A DNA stretch of 64,000 bases from NCBI GenBank assembly GCA_018806915.1, contig JAGKQI010000076.1, forward strand, positions 1-64,000, read 5' to 3'. Both the position numbers and the translations under genes were made by a program. Each line of letters starts with the position of its first letter. The stretch's first letter is position 1. The notes under the pieces were generated by a model. It saw only the letters and a list, made by a program, of their open reading frames with translations. It was not told the DNA's origin and made no database searches. This DNA is from Phytophthora colocasiae. Its lineage: Eukaryota; Oomycota; Peronosporomycetes; Peronosporales; Peronosporaceae. Positions 11,408 through 22,762 of the stretch are shown piece after piece.

Positions 11408-13007
11408 ACGATGTGAAATCGCGCTCTCGGCGACAGATGTACCGCAAAGTTATGCCGAAGCGATGTCGTCACCAGAATCGCAGCAGTGGAAAGAGGCAAT
11501 CAGGCGAGAAATCCGAGCTCACATTAGAAATCACACGTGGGATGTGGTTCGCCGACCACCAGGAGTAAAGTCATCGGGTTCAAGTGGGTATTTGCGCACA
11601 AGTTTGACGTGAAAGGCGAAATCGTACGCTACAAGGCACGCTTAGTCGCGCTTGGGTACTTGCAGACGCGTGGAATTGGCTACTTCAGTACCTACTCTCC
11701 CGTTGCTAGTACAAACACTATTCGGGTGTTCCTTGCGGTGTGTTACAAGCTAGGATTGATCATCCGCCAGTTTGACGTCGAGACCGCATTTCTCAATGGA
11801 GACCTAGAAGAAGATGTGTACATGGCTCCACCGCTGGGTGTGAATATTCCTGAAGGCATGGTGTGCAAGTTGAGACAGAGTTTGTATGGCCTGGGAAACA
11901 GGCTGCGGCGGTTTGGTACAAGAAAATTCGATCTGTGTTCATTTCGATGGGGATTTGAGCAGTGTCGTGCTGATCCATGCTTGTTCGTCAGGCACCAGAG
12001 TGGGAAAACCAGCTCGCCGGTCTTCATTATCTTGTACGTGGATGATCTTCTAATTGGGTGCAAGAGTGACGAGATGGCTGACAAAATTTATGACGAACTT
12101 GCTGAACATTTCACACTGAAGTCACTTGGAGAAGCTCGATACGTGCTGGGTATGGAATTCAGTACGCAGTGGAGAAGGGGAGCTTTTGCTCAGACAGACG
12201 CAGTTCATTTCAAGGATGCTAGAGAAATTTAGCCTACATGGATGCAATCCTGTTTCGAAACCCCATGGTTCTTGGTCAAGATTTAACTCCTGACGATTCT
12301 CACGATGACCACCGCAACCGCACCGAGTATCGCGAGCTGATTGGATCTCTTCTACGTCGCTAATGCTGCACGACCGGACATTAGTGCATCTCTATCTACT
12401 TTGTCCCAGTTTCTCGAACAGCCTCGTGAAATGCACTGGCGCGCTGCAGTCCGAGTTCTCAAGTACCTGAAAGGTAAAATCACACATGGGATCTTGTTCC
12501 AGCGTTCGGCACGTTTCACACTACAGACCTTTGCTGACGCAAATTGGGGTGGTGACAAAGGCAGCCGTCGATCTACATCTGGAGTACTACTGCTGCTTGG
12601 AGGAGGACCAGTCGTGTACAAGAGTAAACGACAACCTACAGTTGCTCTGTCATCTGCTGAGGCGAAGTACATTGCATTAGCTCTTGCGGCTCAAGAAGTG
12701 ATTTGGCTTCGGTATTTGCTTACAGAAATGGGATTCAAACTTCGCAGTGCATCAACAATATACTTGGATAACCAGTCGGCCATCAGTATCGCGACAAACC
12801 AAGGATACACGCCGCGAGCGAAACAAATTGACATTCGTGCAATACTTCGTCAGAGATCACGTTGAAGCGGGTAACATTCAGTTGCAGCACGTACCGTCGA
12901 ATGAGCAGCTAGCTGACTATTTAACCAAGGCGATTCCAACACCGCAATTAGTGAAGCTTCGTGAGGCAAGTGGCGTCACGAACTCTACAACTCAGAGTGC
13001 GAGTTGA
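11408..13007 (+). pseudogene. Copia reverse transcriptase and RNase H, frameshifted
   Basis: The reverse-transcriptase part at 11537-12232 shows YKARLVALGY, the first catalytic Asp in QFDVETAFLNGDLEEDVYM and the YVDDLL box, then LGMEFS. The frame stops at 12232 and RNase H continues from 12341 with FADANWGGD, STSGVLLLLGG, LSSAEAKY and the LDNQSAISIA box. A further shift near 12835 moves the conserved end (HVPSNEQLADYLTKAI) into the frame ending at 13007. All catalytic residues that I can place are kept, so the defects are indels rather than broad sequence decay. Confidence 0.88.
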
Positions 13008-13013
13008 GGGGAG

Positions 13014-13202
13014 TGTCAGGTTCTAGAAGAAGATTTGCTCCAATCTGCACGGACAGGACAGCAGCAACTCGCACAGCAGAGGATTCGTTTGGTGAGGCTT
13101 CGAGTGTTCTAGAATGGATCAATAGCTAGCGAGTAGGAGGAAGTCTTTACTAATATGATCACTTTTCATTTTGCATCGTCAAGAATACGCGCAATCGTTA
13201 TT
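13014..13202 (+). repeat. 3' LTR of the Copia element
   Basis: This 189-bp repeat of 8315-8509 with several small deletions begins TGTCAGGTTCTAG and ends GCAATCGTTATT. It is followed directly by the duplicated target TACCA. Confidence 0.92.
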
Positions 13203-14009
13203 TACCAAACATACATGTCTTCACGGTCCGTGAACCAACAGGTCGAACTTGTACAAATCGTTGTTGATGATCAATGAAATTAGGAAGCGCTAAGGTTTAC
13301 TGCATCCATCATGATCATCCTACGTGCGGTTACACGTACTAAGTAAATTCACATCAGTTCAAGGGCAAATGGCGTGGCATTTTTGTTTATCGTCCTCAGT
13401 GTATCACCATCTCATTCCGTGAGAGTGTACGGTCAACTTTGGATACCATGCTATACCGAGATTTTTCAGGAGAACCCAGATCTCAAAACCGCTTCACTAA
13501 AAGCTTACATCTATCATGACCATATCCACAAGATTCTTTACAAACAGCATTCACTTCATGCAGCTCTAAATCCAATCACTCTACTCCAAATTTACGACAT
13601 CGTCTGAGAAGCCAGCGATGCAAAAATCAAGAAGAACTCCCAGTTCTTTTCGATCACACGCTTCCACAAAACGATCATGTTCCTCCAGCAATGATGTTGT
13701 CTTTCAATTCTCTATCAACTTAAATCTTCAAATAAAACATACACGTTGTGACCCTAAATCGTGTCTATTATCGTGCAACACTCTTTTGTCGTTGCGTTTC
13801 AGCTCCTCCCCATCCCAACCAGTGGTCTGCAGCGCTTGCTTCATTCTTTACCCAGTTCCAGGTGTAATCGTACTTATCTGAAGACTTACAAACTAAGAAA
13901 AACAAAAAAAACGTACCCCCCTCTGTACAGGTCTCACTCCCAGATTCGCCTTCATCGACACAAGCCTCGTTTTAAAAAAAACGCCGAATAATATAAAACT
14001 CAAACTGTA
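13203..14009. other. Intergenic region upstream of the sirtuin gene
   Basis: No supported gene. The last 150 bases are AT-rich and pyrimidine-rich (TCTGTACAGGTCTCACTCCC near 13921) and probably hold the sirtuin promoter. No clear TCATTYYNCAWTTT initiator was found. Confidence 0.45.
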
Positions 14010-15830
14010 ATGATGGCGCTATCCGAGAGACCGAGCCGAAAGGCCAAACGGACGGACGTGGACTATGCCGTTCTGTCGTCCGGCCAGCAGATTCCAGAGT
14101 ATTCGGACGATGATGACGACCCGGACGATGAAAGTTATGGCTCCAATAACAAGAAGAAGCGACGCAAGCAAAGTACCGAGTGTTTTATATGCCACCGGCC
14201 ACCCAGAACTTACAGAAACACCATGTTGCAATGCGACAACTGTTCCAGAGTGTAGGTCAACCAAACATTTCTTTTCCTTTGTCCTCTAGAACACAACACT
14301 ACAAGTTAGTAAACTATTGTAATATTGTATTTATATTTTTTATAATTGTCAATACAGGTACCATGCAGCTTGTGGCAAGCCCTTCCAGTCTGCCTCAATC
14401 CTGGGCAATACAAGCTGCTGAGTGTCTCCAAGAAGCCAAAGTCAACTCGATGAGTGCTCTTCCTCGTAAAAAACTGGACTCCATTGCCGATTTTGTCCAA
14501 GTGCTAAAGAAGGCCAAGAAGATCGTCGTCATTGCTGGAGCAGGCATCAGTGTGTCCTGTGGCATCCCAGACTTCCGATCCAAGGACGGTATCTACGCCA
14601 TGGCTCGTAAAATGGACGTGGTGCTGCCCGAACCGGAGTGTTTGTTCCAAATCGACTATTTCCGAGACGATCCGGCGCCATTTTTTGAAGTGGTGCGCAA
14701 TGCATTCGCCAATTCGCCCAAGCCATCGCCCACACACTGGTTTTTGAAGCTTTTGCAGGACAAAAAGAAGCTCTTGCGCGTGTATACGCAGAATATCGAT
14801 GGGTTGGAGCAAGCGGCAGGAGTGAGCAAATGTATTCCTTGCCACGGGAGTTTTGCCTTTTCCAAGTGCATGCGATGCAAGAAACGAGTACCTACGAGCT
14901 CGTTGATGTCTGTTATTCAAGCTGGGGTTATCCCTACTTGTTCAGAACCGAATTGTCGTGGAGTGCTCAAGCCAGAAATCACGTTTTTTGGTGAAATTCT
15001 GGACGATAAAGTGAGTACGATGATCACAAAGGACCGACTGCAGGCAGATCTGCTTCTCGTTATGGGCACGTCACTGAAAGTGGCTCCTGTGATGGAAATT
15101 CCGGGCTATTTGCCGTCTCACATCCCTCAGGTGGTGATCAACAAGACTGCACTGAAGAAGAAAAAGTTAAAATCGAAAAACTGTCGACAGGAGGAACGAT
15201 GAGCCGCGTCAGTAACAACAAGAGGGATGAAGATGGGGAAGAGGAGTTTGATTTGTCTCTTTTGGGCGACTGTGACGATATTATCCGCTACATTTGCGCT
15301 GAGGCGAATTGGGATCTGGACCCGAATGCAATTAAAGCAGCAAAAATGAAACCAGTCATGCACTACAGCCAGGTTCTTTCGCACGAGGATACAAAATGGC
15401 AAGCACGTCTTCTGCTTTGGGAATGCCAGTAAGAACAAATTGGCTGCTGGAATGAATGATGAAGATTAAGTTGATGAAGAAGAAGATTATCTGGAAGAGG
15501 TGGAGAACGATGAAGAATTTGCAGAGGACATCGTGTGGTACGTTCCCAATTGTTGTGTTATTAGTTTTTCTCTCTAATATTTTGTCTATTTTCTTCAGTA
15601 ATAGATGCGAAAAGCGCATTGATACAGACGCTGAGCCTGGTTCGGGTGCAAAACTGTTCACTACCGCTGCAAGTACGTGCTGTTGAACATTGATGTTACT
15701 AAATAGTGTAAACTGATGATTTTAATTTGCTTGTAGCGATTGCTTCGATTACGATTTGTGTGGGGATTGCTTATCCCAAGAGGAGATACAAGCACAAGGG
15801 CGGCAGACATCGGTTCACGCAGTGCTTATA
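14010..15830 (+). pseudogene. PHD finger - SIR2 deacetylase - ZZ finger protein, multiple frameshifts
   Basis: Exon 1 (ATG 14010) ends in CFICHRPP...LQCDNCSRV, the first half of a PHD finger. After an intron (GTAGGT near 14253 to CAG 14357) YHAACGKP follows, then one extra base. The SIR2 core (about 14400-15150) has GAGISVSCGIPDFRS (NAD site), TQNIDGLE, the catalytic His in CHGSF, four zinc Cys (CMRC, CSEPNC) and GTSLKVAPV. Acidic sequence (DEEEDYLEEVEN) and then a ZZ zinc finger (RCEKRID, HYRCK, DCFDYDLCGDC) continue to about 15830 across introns near 15538-15599 and 15673-15735. Sirtuins remove acyl groups from lysines using NAD+. PHD and ZZ modules bind histone tails, so a chromatin role is inferred. 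At least four single-base shifts, mostly next to T or A runs, plus one in-frame stop break the frame. All conserved residues are kept, so this is either a very young pseudogene or indel errors. Confidence 0.8.
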
Positions 15831-16564
15831 GTGTCAGTATCACATTTTCTACTCATAGCCGTAATGGTAGATAGTTCGAACGGCTTTCAAAGAGTTTATA
15901 GAGGGATTTTTATCATACATTGACGAACTCATCACTGTAGATTCCTTTTCGCAGCACATTTCACTTCATCTTACCAGTTTGACTGGTCAGATATTTGCTG
16001 CTCATATCATAAAGTCACTAGCGTGCAGTACATACAACGCAAAGGAGATGATTGACAAAGTTGGCAAATGAAAACTCAGGAAAAGGCTGCTACGACAATC
16101 GCGTGAAGATGTCGTTGTGTTGCTGTTAAATTGGCAGTACTGTACCATGCTTTCTGGAAAGGATCGGGTTAGGTAACTCTCGTTCAATTGCAGGGATTGC
16201 ACTAACTTCTCTGGAATCACGTCAAACGTTTTTTTTCAAATACACTATAATGGCTTCGTTGTTATGAGCGAAGAAGAGAACGAGTTCAACAAAGTAAAAA
16301 ATAATAATAAAACAAGAGAGCTTGCGGTGATTTCTTAACGATAAGTAAGTGCTGCTCACCGTACGTGTAGCTTCGAGACAGACGAATACTCATTCTACAG
16401 AAAACTTTAACGTAACGTGCAGGTTCATTTACCAAGCCTACTGGCTCCCGTGTGTACATAATGTCGATCATTGTTTCGATACGTTTACACATTACTCCGA
16501 AGTTTTTAAAGTAACGCGTTTTAGAGGCACGTCTAGGCCGTGTGTGTGTCTTTCATTCGGCAAA
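15831..16564. other. Intergenic region between sirtuin and first C2 gene
   Basis: No supported gene. The last bases (16549-16565, TTTCATTCGGCAAAATG) resemble an oomycete initiator running directly into the C2 start codon. Confidence 0.45.
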
Positions 16565-17897
16565 ATGCCTCACAAGACTCAGCGGCACAGACCTCTTTCC
16601 TATTCTTCGTATTCCTCCTCGTCAAGTTACTCATCCGATCCAGCCATAGACACTCCGATAGTCCGGCATACAATATTGCGTCATGTTGCCGCGCTGCCAG
16701 CTTTTAGCACGCTGTATGTTACCGTCCACTCGACCCAAAACGTCCATTTCAAGTCGCAACTAGCGTACTGCAAGATGTTCGTAGCTAACACTCCGATGGT
16801 GGAGAATACCATGCTGAACACGATGTTTAACTACTTCTCGAGCAGCGAGTTGCAGTCCTTCAAGACCAACAAAGCGCTAGTGCTCAATAACAATCCCATG
16901 TGGAACACTAAGTTCGAGATTCGCGTCAACGATCCGACTGTGAGCATACTCTCCATTCTCGTGAAAAGCCAGCAAAACTTGCTTTACCGTCCAATTATCG
17001 GAGTTTGTGTGATAAATCTCAAGAACCTCATTGATACTGGGGGATTGGATCAATGGTTTCCCCTACGCAAAGGCCCTTTTCAGACTGGCCATATTCGACT
17101 GCAATTGCTGCTGAAAAAGATCGAGTGCCCCACACTTTCTCCCTTGGCTCGAGGTCCAAGTTCCCTGCCAAATGATGCTCGAACATTTGAGAAGAATCGT
17201 CAAAGTGAAGACAAGCGACGTCTGTTAGACCAACCAGAAAGAAAATACCGAAGAGGTCGAAACGAAGACAAACCACGTGAACATTTTTCCTGAGACCAAA
17301 CAGATCGTCCGTCATCTGCTCAGGAACCGGATTCTGAAGGACGTGCACTTGATGATGACTTGTACGGTCAAAGGTCTCAGACCTCTAGAAATCAAGCTAC
17401 AACTGTTGGAATTGCCCAACAGCCTAGTGAAATCGACCTACAAGGCGACCGTTTTTCTTCACGCAGTATTGAAGAAGAGAATGATGCGAACTTCAAGAGA
17501 TTTTGTGAGAAACCAACGCACTCACACCGAACGAAGACACCAAAGAGCAAACGTGAATCGAAGTCAAGCTCGGATTCAGAAGTCCTCCTCCTCTCTGTCG
17601 TCTGAGTCGTACCAGCGCCATCGTCGATACAGGAAAAAACACAAGAGATCGCGTCCTGCTCGCCGACGTCGAACTCACAAACATCGTTCGAAGAAAAAGT
17701 TTTTGCCTCGTGAATTGATAACATCACCTCCGATCACAGTCTTAGCCCCTCCACCGAATGGAAACAGAGTGGATGAGCTTGTGAAAGTCGCATCCAAGGT
17801 CGCGTCAGTTGCATTACTTGGTGCAGACTACCAGGTACACGAAAGCGTTCTCGAACAAGTCGACAGCAGTGGAGGCTGCTGTCAATGTCACGCTTGA
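16565..17897 (+). pseudogene. C2-family paralogue 1 (C2-like domain plus Arg/Ser tail), one stop and one shift
   Basis: The ATG at 16565 begins a 242-residue frame: a Ser-rich leader, then a C2-like beta domain (TLYVTVHSTQNVHF ... AYCKMFVANTPMV ... MWNTKFEIRVNDPT ... ILSILVKSQQ ... DQWFPLRKG ... GHIRLQLLLKK). A TGA at 17291 interrupts it. The same frame continues after the stop to about 17590, and a shift then leads into an Arg/Ser-rich segment (SYQRHRRYRKKHKRSRPARRRR) and a short Ala/Val helix (VDELVKVASKVASVALLG). It is the only family member on the + strand. C2 domains commonly bind membranes or partner proteins, but the acidic Ca2+-binding loops of classical C2 domains are not evident here. 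The premature stop and shift suggest a damaged gene or base errors. The intact paralogue is at 20482-22497. Confidence 0.7.
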
Positions 17898-18101
17898 AGG
17901 TGAATCCGTTGTTTCCAACTTTGGTTTCTTTGGTGAAGAGTAGGCAACAACAAAAATACAACAAAGAAAACGTATAATATACACCCTGGTTACTTCGACG
18001 TGATGCTGGAATTGGCGAACCTCGAAAAGAAGACATGGTAGGCAAAGAATGGTAAGAATTTCCGACATTTTTTTTTACAAACAAGTCTACCGCTTTTTAC
18101 A
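17898..18101. other. Convergent gap between C2 paralogues 1 and 2
   Basis: About 200 bases between two convergent genes. It contains T-rich and A-rich tracts that could act in transcript ending. No gene is seen. Confidence 0.4.
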
Positions 18102-20086
18102 TTAAAAGCAAAAGGAGCGCATCAACTCCGCATTTGTCTGCTCCTTGGTAGTTTGTCCGAGGTATTGAGGGGTTGCAGTTGGTTCGTCCGGTTCGTCGAA
18201 TCCTACTCCATCAGGCCCATAGTTGTTCTGTACAGGTTGCAGGGCTGCGGGTGTCGTGTACTGAACGTGACTATCGTGACCTTCCTGGGGTTCACCGACT
18301 TGAACGACGTCAATGCGCTCTGGCTTCCATTGCTGCGCCACATAAGGAGACATGGAATCAATGGTACGCGAGTTAGCGTAACTAGGCTGGTGCATACCTG
18401 ACGATTGAGTTGAAGCACGGGAATCTCCACTCTCCACTAGCTTCGAGCGAGCCTTCTCCTTCTTCTTGAACTTCCTGGCTAGACGTTCTTCTTCTGATGA
18501 ATACAGTGACGATGAGGACAACGAAGAAGACGAATAACTACTTTCGTAGTTGCGTCGACCTTTGTGTTTTCGTCTGGACCGGCGCTTCCTTTCCTTTTCC
18601 CGTCTCCTGGCCCGTTCGGCTCTACGACGGCGTCTTCGACGTCGTTCGACTTCCGAATCCTCTGAAGACGATGACACAGCGGAATGACTGCGTGGGTACG
18701 TCAACGTGGTAGGAATTTCAGGTTTGTTGGTTCTGCGCGCTGGTTTCGCTTCAGAGACGACACGGAACCTTGAATGGATCTTTTCTTGTAGCTGTCTCCC
18801 CGGATCCCTTTGTTCTGACGAACCCTTGCGATATCGTGAAGAATACGAGCTATCATCAGAAGACTCGTCACTGTCGACTCTCCTCTTGGAATATTTTTTA
18901 CGGTGACGGCGCTTTTTGTCCTTGCGTCGACGGCGTTCACGCTCTGAGTCCGTCGAATCAGAAGACTCCGAAGTGGGCAAAGCGTTGTTTACAACCTGCT
19001 CCAACTCTTCAACTGAGAGACGAATCGTCCCAAATCCTGATAATTCACTTGGATAGCTGTTGCCAGAGTCTGCACGATCAATGGTATAACCACTTGGAAT
19101 TCCAAAGTCCATGACTTCCTCCTTCTCTTGTTTCAATATCACCTTATCCTCTTTCTTAACGCCGCGGTATTTAAAACTCGCCGGTAGGTCTGAATCCGAG
19201 TCTTCTTCTTTTTTCAAATGACCAGCCAACTCCTTCTTCTGATTCTCTTCTTTTTGAACCGGCTCGATTCTTCTCGCATTTTGCTCTCTCCACTTCTCCT
19301 CTCGTTCAATTTGTTGCTCCAATCCGACGTGTTTCACTGCATCTTCCTCCATTCTCTTCCATTTTTCCTGTTGTTGAAGCTCCAATTCGCGCCGTTGTGC
19401 TTCCTCGAGTTCTCGATGTTCTTGCATTAGTCTTTGAATTGTTTCCTCACTAGGTTGGGAATATTTCCGTTCGGGATTTTGTACAACAACATTTTCTTGC
19501 ATACAAATCTGTAGACGAATTTCCCCACTAGGTTTGTCATTTCGATACAAAGGAAACCATTCGTCCAAGGTTTCGCCTTAAAGTTGGAAGTTGCCGTAAG
19601 TGCACGACGCACGCCCCAATAGCCGGACTGTATATCAGAACGTGATTCTTCACTCGGATCGTCAGAATTTCGGTGTTCGGGTTCTTGACGTTCATTTGGA
19701 ACTTCTCGTTCCATTCAGGACAGTCACGTGTTGCACTCATTTGCACTTTTGTATGGGAACGTTTGGTGGCTGTTGCTCTTCCTTTTGTCCGCTCCAACGA
19801 GGGATTTCCCCTGTCCGAAGCCTCCGATCATAGGTGTATCACCTAAATACAATTTACAGTACGAGCCTTGAGCTACAGCTGGCAGGTTTCGAGCCGAATG
19901 GACTCGCAGGTACAACGTGAAGTTGCCGTACAGCGGACGCAGCGACGTCATACTGGCGCGTCGTTCACGAGCTGATGACTGGTCGGACGAAGAGCGGGAC
20001 ATTCCACCGCTGGGTTTAAACCCTAAAGACGTCGTGAACACCCGGAATCGGGACATTGGAGCGCTTTCCTGTGAGTCGCGTGACAT
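18102..20086 (-). pseudogene. C2-family paralogue 2, two shifts in the C2 domain, long tail intact
   Basis: The ATG at 20086 encodes a Ser-rich leader and the first half of the C2-like domain (YLRVHSARNLPAVAQGSYCKLYLGDTPMI). The frame then shifts near 19800, continues as CPEWNEKFQMNVKNPNTEILTIRVKNH to about 19580, and shifts again just before DEWFPLYRNDKPSGEIRLQI. From 19568 to 18102 it is open: a Glu/Gln/Arg coiled coil (residues about 50-110 of that part), then two Arg/Ser-rich blocks with Ser/Glu clusters and a Pro/Gln-rich end. The layout equals that of paralogue 3. Two short introns are an alternative explanation, but no good GT-AG pair restores the frame by eye. The function is unknown; see paralogue 3. 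Confidence 0.65.
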
Positions 20087-20481
20087 GGCCTGCGACGATT
20101 GAGGAGTGAAGGACGGTCCTTAGGACCAGCCTGGTGTTGGTGAAGGTGTCTGAACCCATTGTATACTGAGATCAAGTGAAATGGGATAGGTTCATGTTTT
20201 TAGGTTCAATTCGTCGTGGTAGAGGGAATACCATAGTACTACGATGCTGATGCAGCGATATGCAGTATGGTATGCGCAAAGGCCTTTACAAAGAGCTTTT
20301 GTTCGGTTATTAGTGCGTGCTTATTCACTACATGGTAGTATATCACAGCAGCCACATTGAAGCCATCGCGTGGCTTGCATTGTACTGAAAGGAAGTACAG
20401 GCGCCTGCTGCATCTTGTTGGAAGTACGCAATTTCAATGACATCATTGTACTAGATAAGCATAACTTTCCCACAATGCTAC

Positions 20482-22497
20482 CTAGAAATACTGACCCGAT
20501 GTATCGTAGCTCTGTCCAGTTAAAGCAGATAGGTCTTGACCTGTTAACCCCGACAAATCTTGTCCCGCAAGGAGCTGACTGACGTCTGGAACTGCAAAAG
20601 GAATTCCTAGACCACCAGCACCACCTCCAGCGTCCCCACCTCCAGTTAGTTGCTGAATACTTGTTGCCACTGAAGCCACATCCGATAGAATGGAGGCAAC
20701 ATCAGCAGCAGTACTGATCTTCTCCGCCATCGTTCGCTTCTGTTGCTGCTGTGGTGGTAATGTCTCGATGAATCCTGGACGTGAATCTTGAGGCTGAGCT
20801 GGTCGCGCATAATGTTCACTGTACTTGTTCGTTGAGTTGCTGAAGTGGTCAGGTCCGTATGACTTGGAGTGAGGCGGCACGGATCCTCGAGGAATGTAAC
20901 TTGCTTTGCCTTCACGCTGAGATTGAGCTCGTTCCTTGTTTTTCTTGTGTTTTCTGGCTTTCCTCTTGTATTTTTCTTCAGTTGACGATGTTGAGCTTGA
21001 GGAGGAGGAGGAGGAGGAGGAGGAATAGGAGGAATAGGAAGACGATGACTTGTATCCATCCGAATTCCGTCGAGCTTTTCGTTTCGCCTTGCGTCGTCGA
21101 CGACGCTCTTTCCTCTTTGCTTTTTTTTCCCTGCGACGACGGCGACGTCGACGACGCTCCTCCTCCGATGATGACGATTCTTCTGAACTCGACAAGTCCT
21201 CGTGTGAAGCAGAAGACACTTTTCGGTGAGGAGTTTCCTTTCGAAACTCACTTTCCGGAGCTCGTGGGAATAATGGAGGGCTATTGGATTGATTGTCCTT
21301 CAGGGTTTGAGACTGCTTTTTAGACTGTTGTCCACGCCGTTCCTTCTTCATCCGGCTGCGTTGTTCATCGGAAGAGTCTGACGAAGGTAAAGCGTCATGT
21401 ACCACCTCTCCCAGCGCAGCATCCAACAGCACGTGAGCTTCAGCCACTTCCTCATGGCAAGTTCCGTCTTGGTTGCTACTGGTAAAGCTCTGTTTCAATC
21501 CTGAAGCATTCGAAGACCGTCTGGACGTTGACGTTGCCACCATATCATCAGCGAAGCAGTAGCCCGAACCATTACCAGGTTCTTTAGTCACAACTTCTGG
21601 CGTTTCCTCCACCTTCATCCCATCCAATTTTCCTATAACGTTCTCAGTCTGCCAGTCTTGCTTATGTTCCATTTGTTTCTGTAGATAAGCTTGCACCCGG
21701 GCCTGTTCTTCTCGTTGAATCTGCTCTCGAAGAGCTTGCAGCTTGGCCGCCTCTTGAATTCTGGCCCGCTCTCGCTCTTGAGCCTGTTGCTGCAGTCTTC
21801 TCCTTTCCACTTGCATCCTCTCTTGTTCTTCAAACTGTTGGCGTCTTAAAGATTCGTCATTGACTTGAGTTTGACGACGTTCACGTTCTTGTTGACAGTG
21901 TTGTTGGATTAATCTCTGCATTGGTGACTCAGTCACAGCAACAGGCGGTGGGGTAGTTGTTTGATCTTTCTCTTTAAGTAACAATTGAAGTCGGATATGC
22001 CCCGCAGGTTTCCCACCTTTATGCAACGGGAACCATTGTTCAGCAGGTTCTCCCACTGTAACATTACGAAGAGGAATAGCACATGCTCCAACTGCAGGGC
22101 AGAAGAGCATCAATTGGTTTTTCACTCGAATTGTTAAGATCTCAGTCTCAGGGTTAAGAACATGAAGTTCCAGCTTCTCGTTCCATTCCGGACATGACTT
22201 TTGGTCCGTGTACAATACTTTTGTACGGAAGACTCGATGGGTCGGACCTTGCACTTGTACTTGACCCTGGGACTGTTGCGTATTGTCTAATGCCAATAGA
22301 TTACTGAACGAAGCTCCAGCTTGAGTAGATCCATTCACAACTTCAGTGTTACCAATGTACAATTTACAATACGAGCCACGTCCAACGGCCGACAAGTTGC
22401 GAGCCGAATGGATGCGGAGGAACAAGGTGAAGCCACTGTGGGGCAACGTCGGGTTGCCCCATCCCGCCAATCCAATGCTCGAGTTGAAACGCTCCAT
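20482..22497 (-). CDS. C2-family paralogue 3, intact (671 aa): C2-like domain, coiled coil, Arg/Ser-rich tail
   Basis: This is the intact type member of the cluster. The ATG at 22497 is supported by an initiator motif just upstream. Residues about 20-175 form a C2-like beta sandwich (FTLFLRIHSARNLSAVGRGSYCKLYIGN ... CPEWNEKLELHVLNPETEILTIRVKNQ ... AEQWFPLHKGGKPAGHIRLQLLL). Residues 190-275 are a Gln/Glu/Arg-rich coiled coil, and 365-545 are Ser-rich with long Arg/Lys and poly-Ser runs resembling RS domains. The C-terminus has a short helix (ADVASILSDVASVATSIQQL) and GLTGQDLSALTG repeats. Family knowledge: C2 folds bind lipids or proteins, while RS-like tails are usually phosphorylated and bind RNA or protein. 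Linking membranes to an RS-type scaffold is inference only. There is no signal peptide or membrane segment. Confidence 0.88.
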   Translation of the reverse strand: MERFNSSIGLAGWGNPTLPHSGFTLFLRIHSARNLSAVGRGSYCKLYIGNTEVVNGSTQAGASFSNLLALDNTQQSQGQVQVQGPTHRVFRTKVLYTDQKSCPEWNEKLELHVLNPETEILTIRVKNQLMLFCPAVGACAIPLRNVTVGEPAEQWFPLHKGGKPAGHIRLQLLLKEKDQTTTPPPVAVTESPMQRLIQQHCQQERERRQTQVNDESLRRQQFEEQERMQVERRRLQQQAQERERARIQEAAKLQALREQIQREEQARVQAYLQKQMEHKQDWQTENVIGKLDGMKVEETPEVVTKEPGNGSGYCFADDMVATSTSRRSSNASGLKQSFTSSNQDGTCHEEVAEAHVLLDAALGEVVHDALPSSDSSDEQRSRMKKERRGQQSKKQSQTLKDNQSNSPPLFPRAPESEFRKETPHRKVSSASHEDLSSSEESSSSEEERRRRRRRRREKKAKRKERRRRRKAKRKARRNSDGYKSSSSYSSYSSSSSSSSSSSTSSTEEKYKRKARKHKKNKERAQSQREGKASYIPRGSVPPHSKSYGPDHFSNSTNKYSEHYARPAQPQDSRPGFIETLPPQQQQKRTMAEKISTAADVASILSDVASVATSIQQLTGGGDAGGGAGGLGIPFAVPDVSQLLAGQDLSGLTGQDLSALTGQSYDTSGQYF

Positions 22498-22518
22498 TAG
22501 ACCAGACCAGTCGATGGT

Positions 22519-22532
22519 AAAATGAGGAATGA
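22519..22532 (-). promoter_or_regulatory. Oomycete initiator-type promoter of C2 paralogue 3
   Basis: On the minus strand this reads TCATTCCTCATTTT, an exact fit to the oomycete initiator/flanking motif TCATTYYNCAWTTT. It lies about 22 bases upstream of the start codon at 22497. Confidence 0.75.
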
Positions 22533-22762
22533 AGGCACTGCCAACAAGGTTGGGAAGAGAAAACTGTACCCATCAAGCGTTGCCGTAAAAGGCTGGAACG
22601 GTTCAGAGGATGGGGCAACAGGAAACATATAGAGCTTCACTGGCAACTGTTGCCTTCCGTCCATATTCATACTGATCATGTACATGCACAACAGGAAACT
22701 ATGCTGTTCTTGGTTGTGAACTTATGTATTCAACTTACAACTTTTTAAGGATTTTGTTTTTC

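Larger units (their letters stand above)
8315..13202 (+). mobile_element. Copia-type LTR retrotransposon, complete ends, decayed coding region
   Basis: The 4.9-kb element is bounded by direct repeats at 8315-8509 and 13014-13202 and by the 5-bp target duplication TACCA (8310-8314 and 13203-13207). A purine tract GAGGGGAG (13006-13013) precedes the right LTR, and a TGGTTATGCGAGC-like sequence just after the left LTR is a candidate primer-binding site. Domain order on the + strand is gag, then integrase (10162-10659), reverse transcriptase (11537-12232) and RNase H (12341-13006), the Copia order. The reading frame is broken at many points, so the element is not autonomous. The LTRs start with TG but end in TT rather than CA. 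They differ by small deletions in the right copy, so the insertion is not brand new. Confidence 0.93.

Noticed and set aside
20646..21251. Long minus-strand frame inside C2 paralogue 3, and opposite frame 20859-21323
   Set aside because: Shadows created by the repetitive Arg/Ser codons of the real gene.
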